Part shown: positions 1 through 7,710 of the stretch, one piece after another | Layout: each line of letters starts with the position of its first letter | Numbering within the stretch: position 1 is the stretch's first letter | NCBI RefSeq assembly: GCF_001078055.1 | Contig: NZ_CP010777.1 | Location: forward strand, 4,245,001-4,309,000 | Reading direction: 5' to 3' | Length of the DNA stretch: 64,000 bases | From: Rufibacter radiotolerans | GTDB lineage: Bacteria; Bacteroidota; Bacteroidia; Cytophagales; Hymenobacteraceae | Notes under the pieces: generated by a model | The model's database searches: none | What the model saw: only the letters and a program-made list of their open reading frames with translations | Told to the model about the DNA's origin: nothing | Made by a program: the position numbers and the translations under genes

Positions 1-6
1 GATGTT

Positions 7-489
7 CTAAAAATACCGGGCCAGCCAGGTATCTTTTGCGGGCTTCGGCCACTGGTCTCGCAGCGCACCCACGGTTTGTACTAAGGTATCAAAGTAAAGC
101 GTGTCACCAGAGACAGCTCCGGCGGCCACTTCATTTTTCATTTGGGGCATGGGCACGGTCAGCACCTCACCGTTTTTCTGGAACGCCAGGGTGGTACGGT
201 CAAAGAACCCCAGGTTCAACTCCTGCTCCAGCTGGCGTAAAAAGCCCACTGAGGCATCAATGGAACACCCAGACGCCGAGGCCACTTCTTCATTAGTCGC
301 CAAAAACAGGAACCGGCTTTCCCGGAGGTCATAAGAGGCCTGTAAGCCAGCACCATGGCTGCTCCACTCCGTTACGAAAGCCAGGAGCCGCTGGTTCAGC
401 TGCTCTTCTTCTTCCTGGGTAAGTGGTCTACTAAGCTGGTATACCCACATGCGGCTATGCGGCGGCAATTGATGAAAAGGAACGTACAT
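7..489 (-). CDS. Conserved hypothetical protein (Bacteroidota family often labelled 'ABC transporter ATPase')
   Basis: This encodes a 160-residue protein with no signal peptide, membrane segment or repeat. Its N-terminus (MYVPFHQLPP...RMWVYQ) resembles a short family common in Cytophagales. From memory, databases tend to label that family 'ABC transporter ATPase', but no Walker A (GxxxxGK[ST]) or ABC signature is visible, so that name should not be trusted. The start is the first ATG of the frame. A GTGCTAAT-type repeat begins five bases upstream, so promoter signals must lie in or beyond it. Existence of the gene is well supported by length and protein-like composition; its function is unknown. 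Confidence 0.8.
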   Translation of the reverse strand: MYVPFHQLPPHSRMWVYQLSRPLTQEEEEQLNQRLLAFVTEWSSHGAGLQASYDLRESRFLFLATNEEVASASGCSIDASVGFLRQLEQELNLGFFDRTTLAFQKNGEVLTVPMPQMKNEVAAGAVSGDTLYFDTLVQTVGALRDQWPKPAKDTWLARYF

Positions 490-494
490 GGTAC

Positions 495-530
495 TAATGT
501 GCTAATTATTTAATGTGCTGATGTGCTACG
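495..530. repeat. GTGCTAAT-family short repeat, copy 1
   Basis: Three spaced TGTGCT words occur in a TAATGTGCTAATT...AATGTGCTGATGTGCT arrangement. Related copies are at 1728-1765, 47880-47914 and (inverted) 48063-48093. It lies directly upstream of the start of the leftward gene at 7-489. Confidence 0.6.
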
Positions 531-580
531 TCTTCAAAGGGACAAGTATCCACACTATTAATCTATCCTGGTAAACGAAG

Positions 581-624
581 TTGCCTTTTGGGCCTGTTTT
601 CTGTAAAACGTGCTCAAAAGGCAA
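581..624. repeat. 38-bp palindrome family (R element), diverged copy
   Basis: Arms CTTTTGGGCCTGTTTTC and AAAACGTGCTCAAAAG form an imperfect palindrome extended by an outer TTGC/GCAA. It lies between the 5' end of the gene at 7-489 and the repeat block at 688-913. It matches the family consensus GTTTTRGGCCTGTTTTC / GAAAACAGGCCTAAAAC. Confidence 0.7.
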
Positions 625-687
625 TTTAGTTTTTTTGCTGATTTAATTGCAGCTTATTGATGAGAACCTTTGCCAGGTATGTATCAA

Positions 688-913
688 GTAGCGCGTAGTA
701 TGTAGTATGTAGCGCGACTTAGTTGGCAAAAGCCCCCTTCCTTCCCGCAAGTTTTCAACTTGTGGGTAGCATTGGTGGAAGTTTTCAATTTCCTTATACC
801 TTAATCTCAAAGCAAGTTGAAAACTTGCGCCATACAAAGCTCCAAGTTAAAAACTTGAAGCAGGGTTTATCACATGGGATAATTGTGCTACGTGACACGA
901 AATACGTGCTACC
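688..913. repeat. MITE-like 226-bp block with imperfect terminal inverted repeats and nested palindromes
   Basis: The left end (688-717, GTAGCGCGTAGTATGTAG...) and the reverse complement of the right end (885-913) align at about 19 of 28 positions. Inside, GCAAGTTTTCAACTTG at 747-762 is exactly inverted at 813-828, and related AAGTT/AACTT palindromes lie at 777-793 and 842-857. CAA flanks both ends and could be a 3-bp target duplication. No transposase is present. Short open frames across it translate the palindromes and are not genes. It sits immediately downstream of the Fe-S gene ending at 916. Confidence 0.6.
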
Positions 914-915
914 AA

Positions 916-1722
916 CTACCCGTTCAACCCTTCGGCCTGGGCAATCAATTCAGCAATGTCAAATACCTGCACGGAGTCTTCTTTGTTCTGGCTTTTTACG
1001 CCGTCAGACATCATGGTCATGCAGAACGGACAAGCAGAGGCAATGATGGTGGCGCCGGTGCCAATGGCTTCCTCGGCGCGCTCTACGTTAATGTCTTTGC
1101 TGCCGGGCTCGGGTTCTTTCCACATCTGGGCACCACCGGCACCGCAGCAAAGGCCATTGGCGCGGCTGCGTTTCATCTCCACTAAGTCAGCGTCCAGGGC
1201 GGCTAATACCTCTCTGGGGGCTTCATAGATGTTGTTGGCGCGGCCCAGGTAGCAACTGTCATGGAACGTGATGCGCTTGCCTTTGAAGGCTCCGCCGCCT
1301 TGCACTTTCACCTTGCCCTCATTGATGAGGTTCTGCAAAAACGTGGAGTGGTGGATCACTTCATAGTTTCCGCCCAGGGCCGGGTACTCGTTCTTAATGG
1401 TATTGAAGCAGTGCGGACAGGCCGTCACAATGGTTTTAATGCCATAGCCGTCTAATGTAGCGATATTGGTCATGGCCTGCATCTGGAACAGGAACTCATT
1501 GCCGGCGCGTTTGGCGGGGTCTCCGGTGCAGGTTTCTTCCATGCCCAGCACGGCGTAGCTGATGCCCACGTGGTCCAGAATACGAACGAAGTCGCGGGTC
1601 ACTCTTTTATAGCGGTCGTCAAAGGAGCCGGCGCAGCCTACCCAGAATAACACCTCAGGGGTTTCTCCTCGGGCGGCCAGATCAGCCATGACGGGTACTT
1701 GTATCTGTTTTTTCTCTGACAT
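916..1722 (-). CDS. CCG-domain (Fe-S)-binding oxidoreductase subunit (HdrB/GlpC/LutA-like)
   Basis: This is a 268-residue soluble protein with two CCG (cysteine-rich) domains. The first has C30, C65, C102 and C105 (CPHC); the second has C157, CC at 192-193, and C231 and C234 (CPFC). Such domains bind an Fe-S cluster and occur in heterodisulfide-reductase HdrB, GlpC and LutA proteins, where they relay electrons. The gene upstream on the same strand (1819-3171) encodes a membrane protein with two 4Fe-4S clusters, so the pair probably forms a membrane-associated redox complex that passes electrons to or from the quinone pool. The electron donor is not evident from the sequence. A GTGCTAAT repeat lies in the gap between the two genes. 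Confidence 0.9.
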   Translation of the reverse strand: MSEKKQIQVPVMADLAARGETPEVLFWVGCAGSFDDRYKRVTRDFVRILDHVGISYAVLGMEETCTGDPAKRAGNEFLFQMQAMTNIATLDGYGIKTIVTACPHCFNTIKNEYPALGGNYEVIHHSTFLQNLINEGKVKVQGGGAFKGKRITFHDSCYLGRANNIYEAPREVLAALDADLVEMKRSRANGLCCGAGGAQMWKEPEPGSKDINVERAEEAIGTGATIIASACPFCMTMMSDGVKSQNKEDSVQVFDIAELIAQAEGLNG

Positions 1723-1727
1723 AGAGG

Positions 1728-1765
1728 TAATGTGCTAATTAGATGATGTGCTTGTGTGCTAATTT
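1728..1765. repeat. GTGCTAAT-family short repeat, copy 2
   Basis: TAATGTGCTAATT is followed by two further TGTGCT words. It sits in the ~96-bp gap between the two Fe-S genes, just upstream of the start at 1722, so it would be in the operon's intercistronic RNA. Confidence 0.55.
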
Positions 1766-1808
1766 ATTCGGCATGCCGCACAAAAGCTAATGCGCGTTAG
1801 GGTATTTC

Positions 1809-1834
1809 TGTTTTAGGCCTAGTTTTTAGAAACC
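1809..1834. repeat. R element, partial copy overlapping a stop codon
   Basis: The left arm TGTTTTAGGCCT and centre GTTTTTAGAAAC are present, but the right arm is missing. The stop codon (1819-1821) and last few codons of the leftward gene 1819-3171 fall within it, so the element either supplied or was truncated by that gene's end. Confidence 0.5.
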
Positions 1835-3171
1835 GTGTACAAATCATTGGCCCAGTTAAAGCGGTCACTAGGCGAGAAGGCCCAGGGAGCCCCGTTGTTC
1901 TCAATATTGTTGAACATGGTATTGAGGGCTGCCGGTGCCGCCGATTCTTCCAGCACCAGGTAACGGCGCATGTCCATGATGGTAGACAGCTGGTCTATGT
2001 TGACCGGGCAGGACTCCACGCAGGCATTGCAGGTAGTACAAGCCCAAAGCTCCTCGGGGGTCACATAGCCGCGCAGCAGGGTGCGTTCCTCGGTGGCCTT
2101 TACGCGCTCAGACTCCTCTTTGTAATGGGCCGGCGAGAAAATGAGCGGCGACTCGCCTTTCTCCTCCATCCGGTCACGGGTATCCATCACAATCTTACGC
2201 GGCGATAACAGTTTGCCGGTGAGGTTGGCTGGGCACACGCTCGTACAACGGCCGCACTCGGTGCAGGTATAGGAGTCCATGAGCTGTTTCCAGGAGAGGT
2301 CCTCCACGTCCTGGGCCCCGAACTTCTGCGGCTGGGCTCCCTCGGGGGCCGGCGGCACCACGTAGCTGGGGTCCAGCATGGCTTTTATTTCATGGGTAAT
2401 GCTTTCCACGTTGCTGAACTGGCCCTTCGGCTCCAGCTTGGTGTAGTACACATTGGGGAACGCCATGATAATATGGAAGTGCTTGGAACTGGGCAGGTAG
2501 TTCATGAACGCCAGAATGCCAATGATGTGCACCCACCAGCCAATGCCGGCAATAAGGGCCAGGGAAGACAAATCACTGCCAAACAGGTTGACCATGCTGG
2601 CCGTGACCGGGAAGGTGCCGGGCAATTCAGTACTGTTGAGTTGGGCTATTTTCTGGTCAGCTATGTTAAACGCGAAGAGAGCGAACATAAGCACTATCTC
2701 AGTGACCAGAATCACGTTGGCGTCCATCTTGGGCCAGGCGCGCATCTCTGGGCCACGGGTGAGGCGGGGCACCTTGGTCACGTTGCGGCGCACCAAAAAG
2801 ATAATACAGGCTACTACCACCAAGGCACCCAGCACTTCGTTCACGGCCATGAGCACGTCATAGGCCGGGCCCAGCACCCCAAAGGCGCGGTGTGTGCCGA
2901 AGATGCCGTCAATGAAGATTTCCAGCACTTCAATGTTAATAACCAGGAAGCCCACGTACACAAAGAGGTGTAAAAAGGCGGGCCATGGGCGCTTGAACAT
3001 TTTTTGCTGGCCAAAAGCCACCAATAAAACGGCGTTGATACGCTCAGACACGTTGCCGGAGATGTCTTTGTCGCGGCCCAGGTTAATGTTGCGGGTGATC
3101 TTGCGTATCTGCCACACAAACAGACCGATACCCAGAATAGCTACTAAAAGAAAGGCGATGGTATGAATCAC
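1819..3171 (-). CDS. Membrane-bound (Fe-S)-binding protein with two 4Fe-4S clusters
   Basis: This encodes 450 residues. Hydrophobic segments at about 2-20, 64-90, 103-126, 150-170 and 205-223 make an N-terminal membrane half resembling cytochrome-b-like NarI/HdrE subunits. The C-terminal cytoplasmic half carries two ferredoxin-type motifs: C303/C306/C309/C313 followed by Pro, and C378/C381/C384/C388 followed by Pro. Together with the downstream CCG protein (916-1722) this matches the HdrC-HdrB or GlpB/C-like layout in which electrons cross between a membrane quinone and a soluble partner. The substrate cannot be told from sequence. The stop codon lies inside a partial R element. Confidence 0.9.
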   Translation of the reverse strand: MIHTIAFLLVAILGIGLFVWQIRKITRNINLGRDKDISGNVSERINAVLLVAFGQQKMFKRPWPAFLHLFVYVGFLVINIEVLEIFIDGIFGTHRAFGVLGPAYDVLMAVNEVLGALVVVACIIFLVRRNVTKVPRLTRGPEMRAWPKMDANVILVTEIVLMFALFAFNIADQKIAQLNSTELPGTFPVTASMVNLFGSDLSSLALIAGIGWWVHIIGILAFMNYLPSSKHFHIIMAFPNVYYTKLEPKGQFSNVESITHEIKAMLDPSYVVPPAPEGAQPQKFGAQDVEDLSWKQLMDSYTCTECGRCTSVCPANLTGKLLSPRKIVMDTRDRMEEKGESPLIFSPAHYKEESERVKATEERTLLRGYVTPEELWACTTCNACVESCPVNIDQLSTIMDMRRYLVLEESAAPAALNTMFNNIENNGAPWAFSPSDRFNWANDLYTVSKN

Positions 3172-3262
3172 GGGAGGGGTGGTTAGCGTTAGAATCTGCT
3201 TCTACTACGAACGAATTTAGTAAAGTATTCTGAAATGGGTATAAAAGATTTTTTGCCGGAAG

Positions 3263-3294
3263 TTTTGCAAATGTGGTCTGGCTGCTTACCTTTG
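3263..3294 (+). promoter_or_regulatory. Bacteroidota-type promoter of tRNA-Phe
   Basis: TTTTG at 3263-3267 is followed after 19 bp by TACCTTTG at 3287-3294. This is an exact fit to the Bacteroidota -33 (TTTG) / -7 (TAnnTTTG) consensus, placing the transcription start near 3300, about 30 bases before the mature tRNA. Confidence 0.8.
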
Positions 3295-3329
3295 CATACT
3301 TTTTAACCACAACGGTAACAAAAGGTGCT

Positions 3330-3405
3330 GGTGATGTAGCTCAGTCGGTAGAGCAAAGGACTGAAAATCCTTGTGTCGTTGGTTCGATTCCAATCATCAC
3401 CACCA
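3330..3405 (+). tRNA. tRNA-Phe (anticodon GAA)
   Basis: A full cloverleaf can be drawn: acceptor stem GGTGATG / CATCACC, D-arm GCTC...GAGC, anticodon stem AAGGA / TCCTT with loop CTGAAAA (anticodon GAA at 3363-3365), and T-arm GTTGG-TTCGATT-CCAAT. The discriminator A is at 3402 and an encoded CCA at 3403-3405. It has its own promoter and an intrinsic terminator right after it, so it is a single-gene transcription unit. Confidence 0.98.
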
Positions 3406-3409
3406 GCAT

Positions 3410-3441
3410 AAACCTCCTTAGGAAACTAGGGAGGTTTTTTT
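3410..3441 (+). terminator. Intrinsic terminator after tRNA-Phe
   Basis: Stem AAACCTCC / GGAGGTTT is followed by a T-run, starting five bases after the encoded CCA. Confidence 0.9.
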
Positions 3442-3754
3442 ATGCCTTATTATCAGTACCCATACCTAGTGAGGCAAGATGAGGCTGGGACAATATATTT
3501 AAAAGGCTAATCTACCAGAATTCTAAAACATAGGCTCCGCCGTTCTTTTTTTAGGGCACTGCTGCTTTGTAATATAGAAAAGCAGCACGGCCCTGCTTCC
3601 ATTATCTGTTTTATTACCATTAGCGCTAGCCAGAGAAGAAACGTGTATGTTGCAGGGGGCCGCCACTAAAGAAAAGTCCGGACCCGTAGCCTAATCACAA
3701 GGCAACAAGAAATTCTGCGGGAATAAGAGATACTGAATCTGGTTCACTTGACGG

Positions 3755-4005
3755 CTATACCAACATTACTCCCAAATTAAGTCGTCCTGCTTGCTGGTTA
3801 GAATATCCATAGCAAGAGTCCTCTGCCACTCCTTTACTAAAAGGGTCTATAAATTCCTCACTCTGCAACTTGATGGTCATACCGTTGGGCCAGCTTCCAC
3901 TAAGTAGTATAGGGTGTATTTACTTTCTCTATTCAAGAAGACTGATCCTTTATCCCAAAAACTGAAAGCACCGTAGAATCCAGGCGTTATTGAAACGCCA
4001 TTAGA
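3755..4005 (-). pseudogene. Decayed gene remnant with a frameshift (unknown family)
   Basis: Leftward translation from 4005 reads SNGVSITPGFYGAFSFWDKG and continues with protein-like composition to a point near 3875-3892. There the frame must shift by one base to continue as NGMTIKLQSEEFIDPFSKGV and on to a stop at 3755-3757. A stop lies just upstream (4006-4008) and no start codon is available. The two frames joined give about 80 plausible residues. This reads as the eroded 3' part of a gene whose family I cannot name. It may belong with the fragment at 4146-4307. Confidence 0.35.
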
Positions 4006-4145
4006 TTAAAAGTAAAAGACGCTTGCTAGGCAGACTTAGCAATAAAGCATAGAAGTAGTACCTCACAACCAATCTTTAGAATGAAGCAAACCCAAAGAAG
4101 GGAATCAAGTCTTTTGAGGCCAAAAAACTTCGCTAATGAAAAAGA

Positions 4146-4307
4146 CTAAGCAGTTAGCCCCTTCTCATCTCTATATACCTTCCTATAATTAATAGTCGCC
4201 TTACCTTCAACCACTCTTACTACAGGATAACCGCTCTTTTCAAAGATGACAAAGCCCTGCGGCTTTAAGGAGGTGTATGACAAAAAGTTACCAGTTCTGT
4301 AGCTTTT
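4146..4307 (-). pseudogene. Decayed gene remnant without a start codon (unknown family)
   Basis: An open leftward frame of 53 codons between stops reads SYTSLKPQGFVIFEKSGYPV, then VRVVEGKATINYRKVYRDEK, ending GLTA-stop. The mix of charged and hydrophobic residues is protein-like, but there is no ATG or upstream extension. It is most simply a fragment of a degraded gene. The whole 3442-4663 stretch otherwise holds no intact gene, only a hairpin at about 3553-3595 (GCTGCTTT / AAAGCAGC). Confidence 0.3.
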
Positions 4308-4566
4308 TTATTTTTTTACTGAATATTTATTGCTTGCATGGTATTTTGTTATAATATTAGCACAGGTAAGCAGTGTTAATATTACACCACTTACAAACAC
4401 ATAAGCAACCACTCACTTAACCTAGCCCGTGACGTAAGTTTTAAGCTTTGTGTTAGATCAATGAGTACCTTTTCTGTTGTGCCAATAAACAGGGTATCCA
4501 ACTAAATTAAAGCGCTGCAAAGCCTTTTTTTAATTCTATAAAAAATAATTAATTCTAACGTTTATT

Positions 4567-4582
4567 GCACTTTCCCAAGTGC
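4567..4582. promoter_or_regulatory. Small perfect palindrome upstream of susC
   Basis: GCACTT-TCCC-AAGTGC lies about 80 bp before the susC start in an AT-rich leader. It could be an operator half-site pair or a leader RNA hairpin. No canonical -7 box was identified with confidence here. Confidence 0.3.
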
Positions 4583-4663
4583 AGCTAGAATTTCTATTCC
4601 CTTTAGTTTAGCATTTTACATTAAGCAGGTTAAGCATTCAGTTTTTAACTCACCTTCTAGATT

Positions 4664-7618
4664 ATGAAAAAGATTTTACTGGCTTTAATTCTATTCCTTC
4701 CTCTATCAATTGAAGCAATAGCACAGGGACGAACCATCTCTGGTAAAGTGACTTCAAAAGATGATGGTTCTGATTTGATAGGGGTAAGTGTTATTGTAAA
4801 GGGCACTACCATAGGATCAAACACAGGGGTAGATGGCAGCTTTACTGTTAATCTACCAGATGGGAGCAATACCCTTGTGTTCTCCTATGTTGGCTTTGTA
4901 AAGAAGGAAGTGGTGGTTGGCAGCGGGACCTCCATTAATGTGCAAATGGAATCTGATGCGAAACTGCTAAAGGAAATCGTGATCACCGGATATGGAGAAC
5001 AAGACCGGAAAACCTTAACTAGTGCAATTTCATCCGTTAGTGCTAAAGAAATTGAGAATATACCGGTGGCAAGCAGTGATCAACTCCTACAGGGTCGTGC
5101 TGCAGGCGTACAGGTAAACTCTAATTCAGGCACTCCCGGGGGCGGTATTACCGTTCGGGTAAGAGGTACCTCCTCTATCAATGCTTCAAGCGATCCTCTC
5201 TACGTAGTAGATGGCATTCCTATTCAGTCTAATAACTTATCTAACCTGGCAATAGGCGGCGGAACAACTAGCCCCATAGCAGATATCAACCCCGCCGACA
5301 TAGAATCTATGGAGATTCTGAAAGACGCTTCTGCAACCGCAATTTATGGTGCAAGGGCAGCAAACGGCGTAGTGCTTATTACAACAAAAAGAGGAAAAGA
5401 AGGAAAAACCAAAGTGAGCTTGGGGGCTTACTACGGTGGCCAAAAGTCCCCAAACCTGCCAGGGGTAGTAGATGGGCCTACTTTTGAAAAGCTAATGAAT
5501 GAGGCTGCCGTCAATAGCGGAAAACCACCAATATATAGCAACCCAGACAATACCACAAATACCAATTGGGGGGAGTCTATTTTTCAGACTGGCGCCTTGC
5601 GTAATATAGACTTAGGCGTGAGCGGGGGCAATGAAAAGATCCAATACCTGGTATCTGGCAATAACTTCCTGCAAGAGGGGATCATAAAGAATACAGATTT
5701 CAAAAGGAACAGTGCCCGTATTAACCTTGATTTTTACCCTGCTGATAAATTTAAGATTGGTACTAGTGTTTTGTATTCCAATACCAGCAGAGCCCGCCAA
5801 AGAAACGATGACAATATCTCTGGTAGCTTAGGGGGCGCCTTTTTTTACCCTTCTAACCTGCCAATGTTCCAACCCAATGGGGCCTACACCAAATTCAGCA
5901 TCTTTGAAAACCCTATCGCCGCTATTAAGGAATCTGAAATCTCAATGATTACCAATAGGCTTCTAGGGGCTTTCTATGGGGAGTATGAGTTTATAACTGG
6001 CCTGCGCTTACGCTCTAGCTTCAGTATTGACTACAGCAACCTGGAAGAAAACGTATATGATAATACGTTCACTAATTCTGGTTCCGGCACCAACGGTAGT
6101 GCGCAGTCTGTTATGACTAACGACTATAACTGGATACAGGAAAACGTGTTAAGCTATCAGTTTGCGTTTAATGACCATTCTTTTAACACCTTGTTTGGCA
6201 CCACCTTGCAGGAATCTGAGATTTCCCGCACTATAGCCTGGGGTACCCAGTTCCCAAGCAATGACTTCAAAAAAATTGCTTCCGCTGCCGTGCAAAGGGC
6301 AAGCTCTACAGGCACTAGCTGGGGCATTGGCTCCTTGTTTACGCGTATCGGCTATGATTATAAGAGCAAATACTTAGCTACCATCAATGTCCGCCGAGAT
6401 GCTTCTTCCAGATTTGGTAAAGACAACAGATGGGGTACCTTCCCTTCCCTGGCTTTAGGATGGGTCATTTCAGAAGAGCCTTTCTTTAAGGATAAAACTT
6501 TTGTAAGCACTTTAAAGATCAGAGGCAGCTATGGAATAACTGGTAACCAGAGCGGCATCAATGACTTTCAGGCACAGGGCTTATGGACGGGAGCAGCTTA
6601 TGCAGATATACCCGGGGTGGGCCCAGAGCAATTGGCTAACCCAGAGCTGAAGTGGGAAACTACCAAACAAACGGATATAGGAGTGGATATCGGGCTCTTC
6701 AATAACCGGATCAATATAACCGCAGACTATTATTACAAGAAAACAGAAGACCTGTTACTGGCCGTGCCAGTGCCTCGTACTTCTGGCTTTAACAGCCTGG
6801 TGCAAAACTTTGGCGAGTTGGAGAACAAAGGTTTTGAGTTAAATATCAATGCTAATATCCTGGAGTTAGGTGCTCTCAAATGGAATACAAATTTCAATAT
6901 TGCCAGGAACAAGAATAAAATTCTAAAGCTAGCGGCTCCCTTTAATGTTTACAACCGCGATATTTTCAGATATGAAGAGGGGGGAGAGCTGTTCTCGTTT
7001 TATCTGCATGAGCAAACTGGAGTAAATCCAGAAACTGGGGCCCCCACCTGGACAGATGTAAATGGAGATGGTCAATTCAAGTCAAACATTGATCGTAAGA
7101 TAGTAGGCAGTGCCAACCCAGATTTCTTTGGCGGCATCACCAACACCTTAAACTACAAAGCAATTGACCTAAGCTTTTTCTTTCAGTACTCATATGGCAA
7201 TGAGCAGCTAAACTGGAACCGCTTCTTTTTAGAACATGGCGGAACAAGAACTTCCCAGTTTTCTACCAGTCAGTTAGACAGATGGCAGAAGCCAGGTGAC
7301 CAGACCATGGTCCCAAAAATGACATCTGCCAATTATGCCAGTGACCTTAGACCCTCCCGGTTTCTGGAAGATGGATCTTATCTACGCCTTAAGAACATTA
7401 CCCTGGGCTATACTTTGCCTAACGGGCTCACCAGCAGGGTTGGAATCTCATCAGCCAGAGTGTATCTGTCTGGGCAGAACGTATTCACCGTCACCAACTA
7501 CACCGGCCTAGACCCTGAGATTACGGCCACCGCATCTAATACCCTAACGCAGGGCATTGAATTCTTCAGCATGCCTCAGCCCAGAGTATTTATGGGTGGT
7601 TTTAACATCAACTTCTAA
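4664..7618 (+). CDS. SusC/RagA family TonB-linked outer-membrane transporter
   Basis: This 984-residue protein has a signal peptide (MKKILLALILFLPLSIEAIAQ). A carboxypeptidase-regulatory-like domain follows at about 22-105 (ISGKVTSKDDGSDLIGVSV). A TonB plug lies at about 110-230, with the SusC signature around GRAAGVQV and a DPLYVVDGIPI stretch. The rest is a long beta-barrel ending in aromatic FNINF. SusC proteins form the outer-membrane channel whose lid is the SusD lipoprotein, taking up oligosaccharides or peptides with TonB energy. The SusD gene follows after 92 bp or less. No glycan-degrading enzyme of a named CAZy class is next door, so the substrate is open. The length is typical for the family. 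Confidence 0.97.
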   Translation: MKKILLALILFLPLSIEAIAQGRTISGKVTSKDDGSDLIGVSVIVKGTTIGSNTGVDGSFTVNLPDGSNTLVFSYVGFVKKEVVVGSGTSINVQMESDAKLLKEIVITGYGEQDRKTLTSAISSVSAKEIENIPVASSDQLLQGRAAGVQVNSNSGTPGGGITVRVRGTSSINASSDPLYVVDGIPIQSNNLSNLAIGGGTTSPIADINPADIESMEILKDASATAIYGARAANGVVLITTKRGKEGKTKVSLGAYYGGQKSPNLPGVVDGPTFEKLMNEAAVNSGKPPIYSNPDNTTNTNWGESIFQTGALRNIDLGVSGGNEKIQYLVSGNNFLQEGIIKNTDFKRNSARINLDFYPADKFKIGTSVLYSNTSRARQRNDDNISGSLGGAFFYPSNLPMFQPNGAYTKFSIFENPIAAIKESEISMITNRLLGAFYGEYEFITGLRLRSSFSIDYSNLEENVYDNTFTNSGSGTNGSAQSVMTNDYNWIQENVLSYQFAFNDHSFNTLFGTTLQESEISRTIAWGTQFPSNDFKKIASAAVQRASSTGTSWGIGSLFTRIGYDYKSKYLATINVRRDASSRFGKDNRWGTFPSLALGWVISEEPFFKDKTFVSTLKIRGSYGITGNQSGINDFQAQGLWTGAAYADIPGVGPEQLANPELKWETTKQTDIGVDIGLFNNRINITADYYYKKTEDLLLAVPVPRTSGFNSLVQNFGELENKGFELNINANILELGALKWNTNFNIARNKNKILKLAAPFNVYNRDIFRYEEGGELFSFYLHEQTGVNPETGAPTWTDVNGDGQFKSNIDRKIVGSANPDFFGGITNTLNYKAIDLSFFFQYSYGNEQLNWNRFFLEHGGTRTSQFSTSQLDRWQKPGDQTMVPKMTSANYASDLRPSRFLEDGSYLRLKNITLGYTLPNGLTSRVGISSARVYLSGQNVFTVTNYTGLDPEITATASNTLTQGIEFFSMPQPRVFMGGFNINF

Positions 7619-7710
7619 AACTCCTGATGGCTGTAATCATGCAAAAGAATTCAACCCTCAGAACAGCTGATAAAGGCGATATCAAAACTTCTACTTCTAA
7701 CGCATTTCAT

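Noticed and set aside
643..1046. Open frames across the repeat block on both strands (64 and 107 codons)
   Set aside because: They translate the AAGTTTTCAACTT palindromes and run into the Fe-S gene antisense; the composition is repeat-derived.
3650..3760. AGAAAAGTCCGGAC string resembling the conserved core of RNase P RNA (GAGGAAAGTCCGG)
   Set aside because: The rest of the RNase P core (e.g. the ACAGAA partner and closing helices) is absent over the next 400 bp, so the match is taken as chance.
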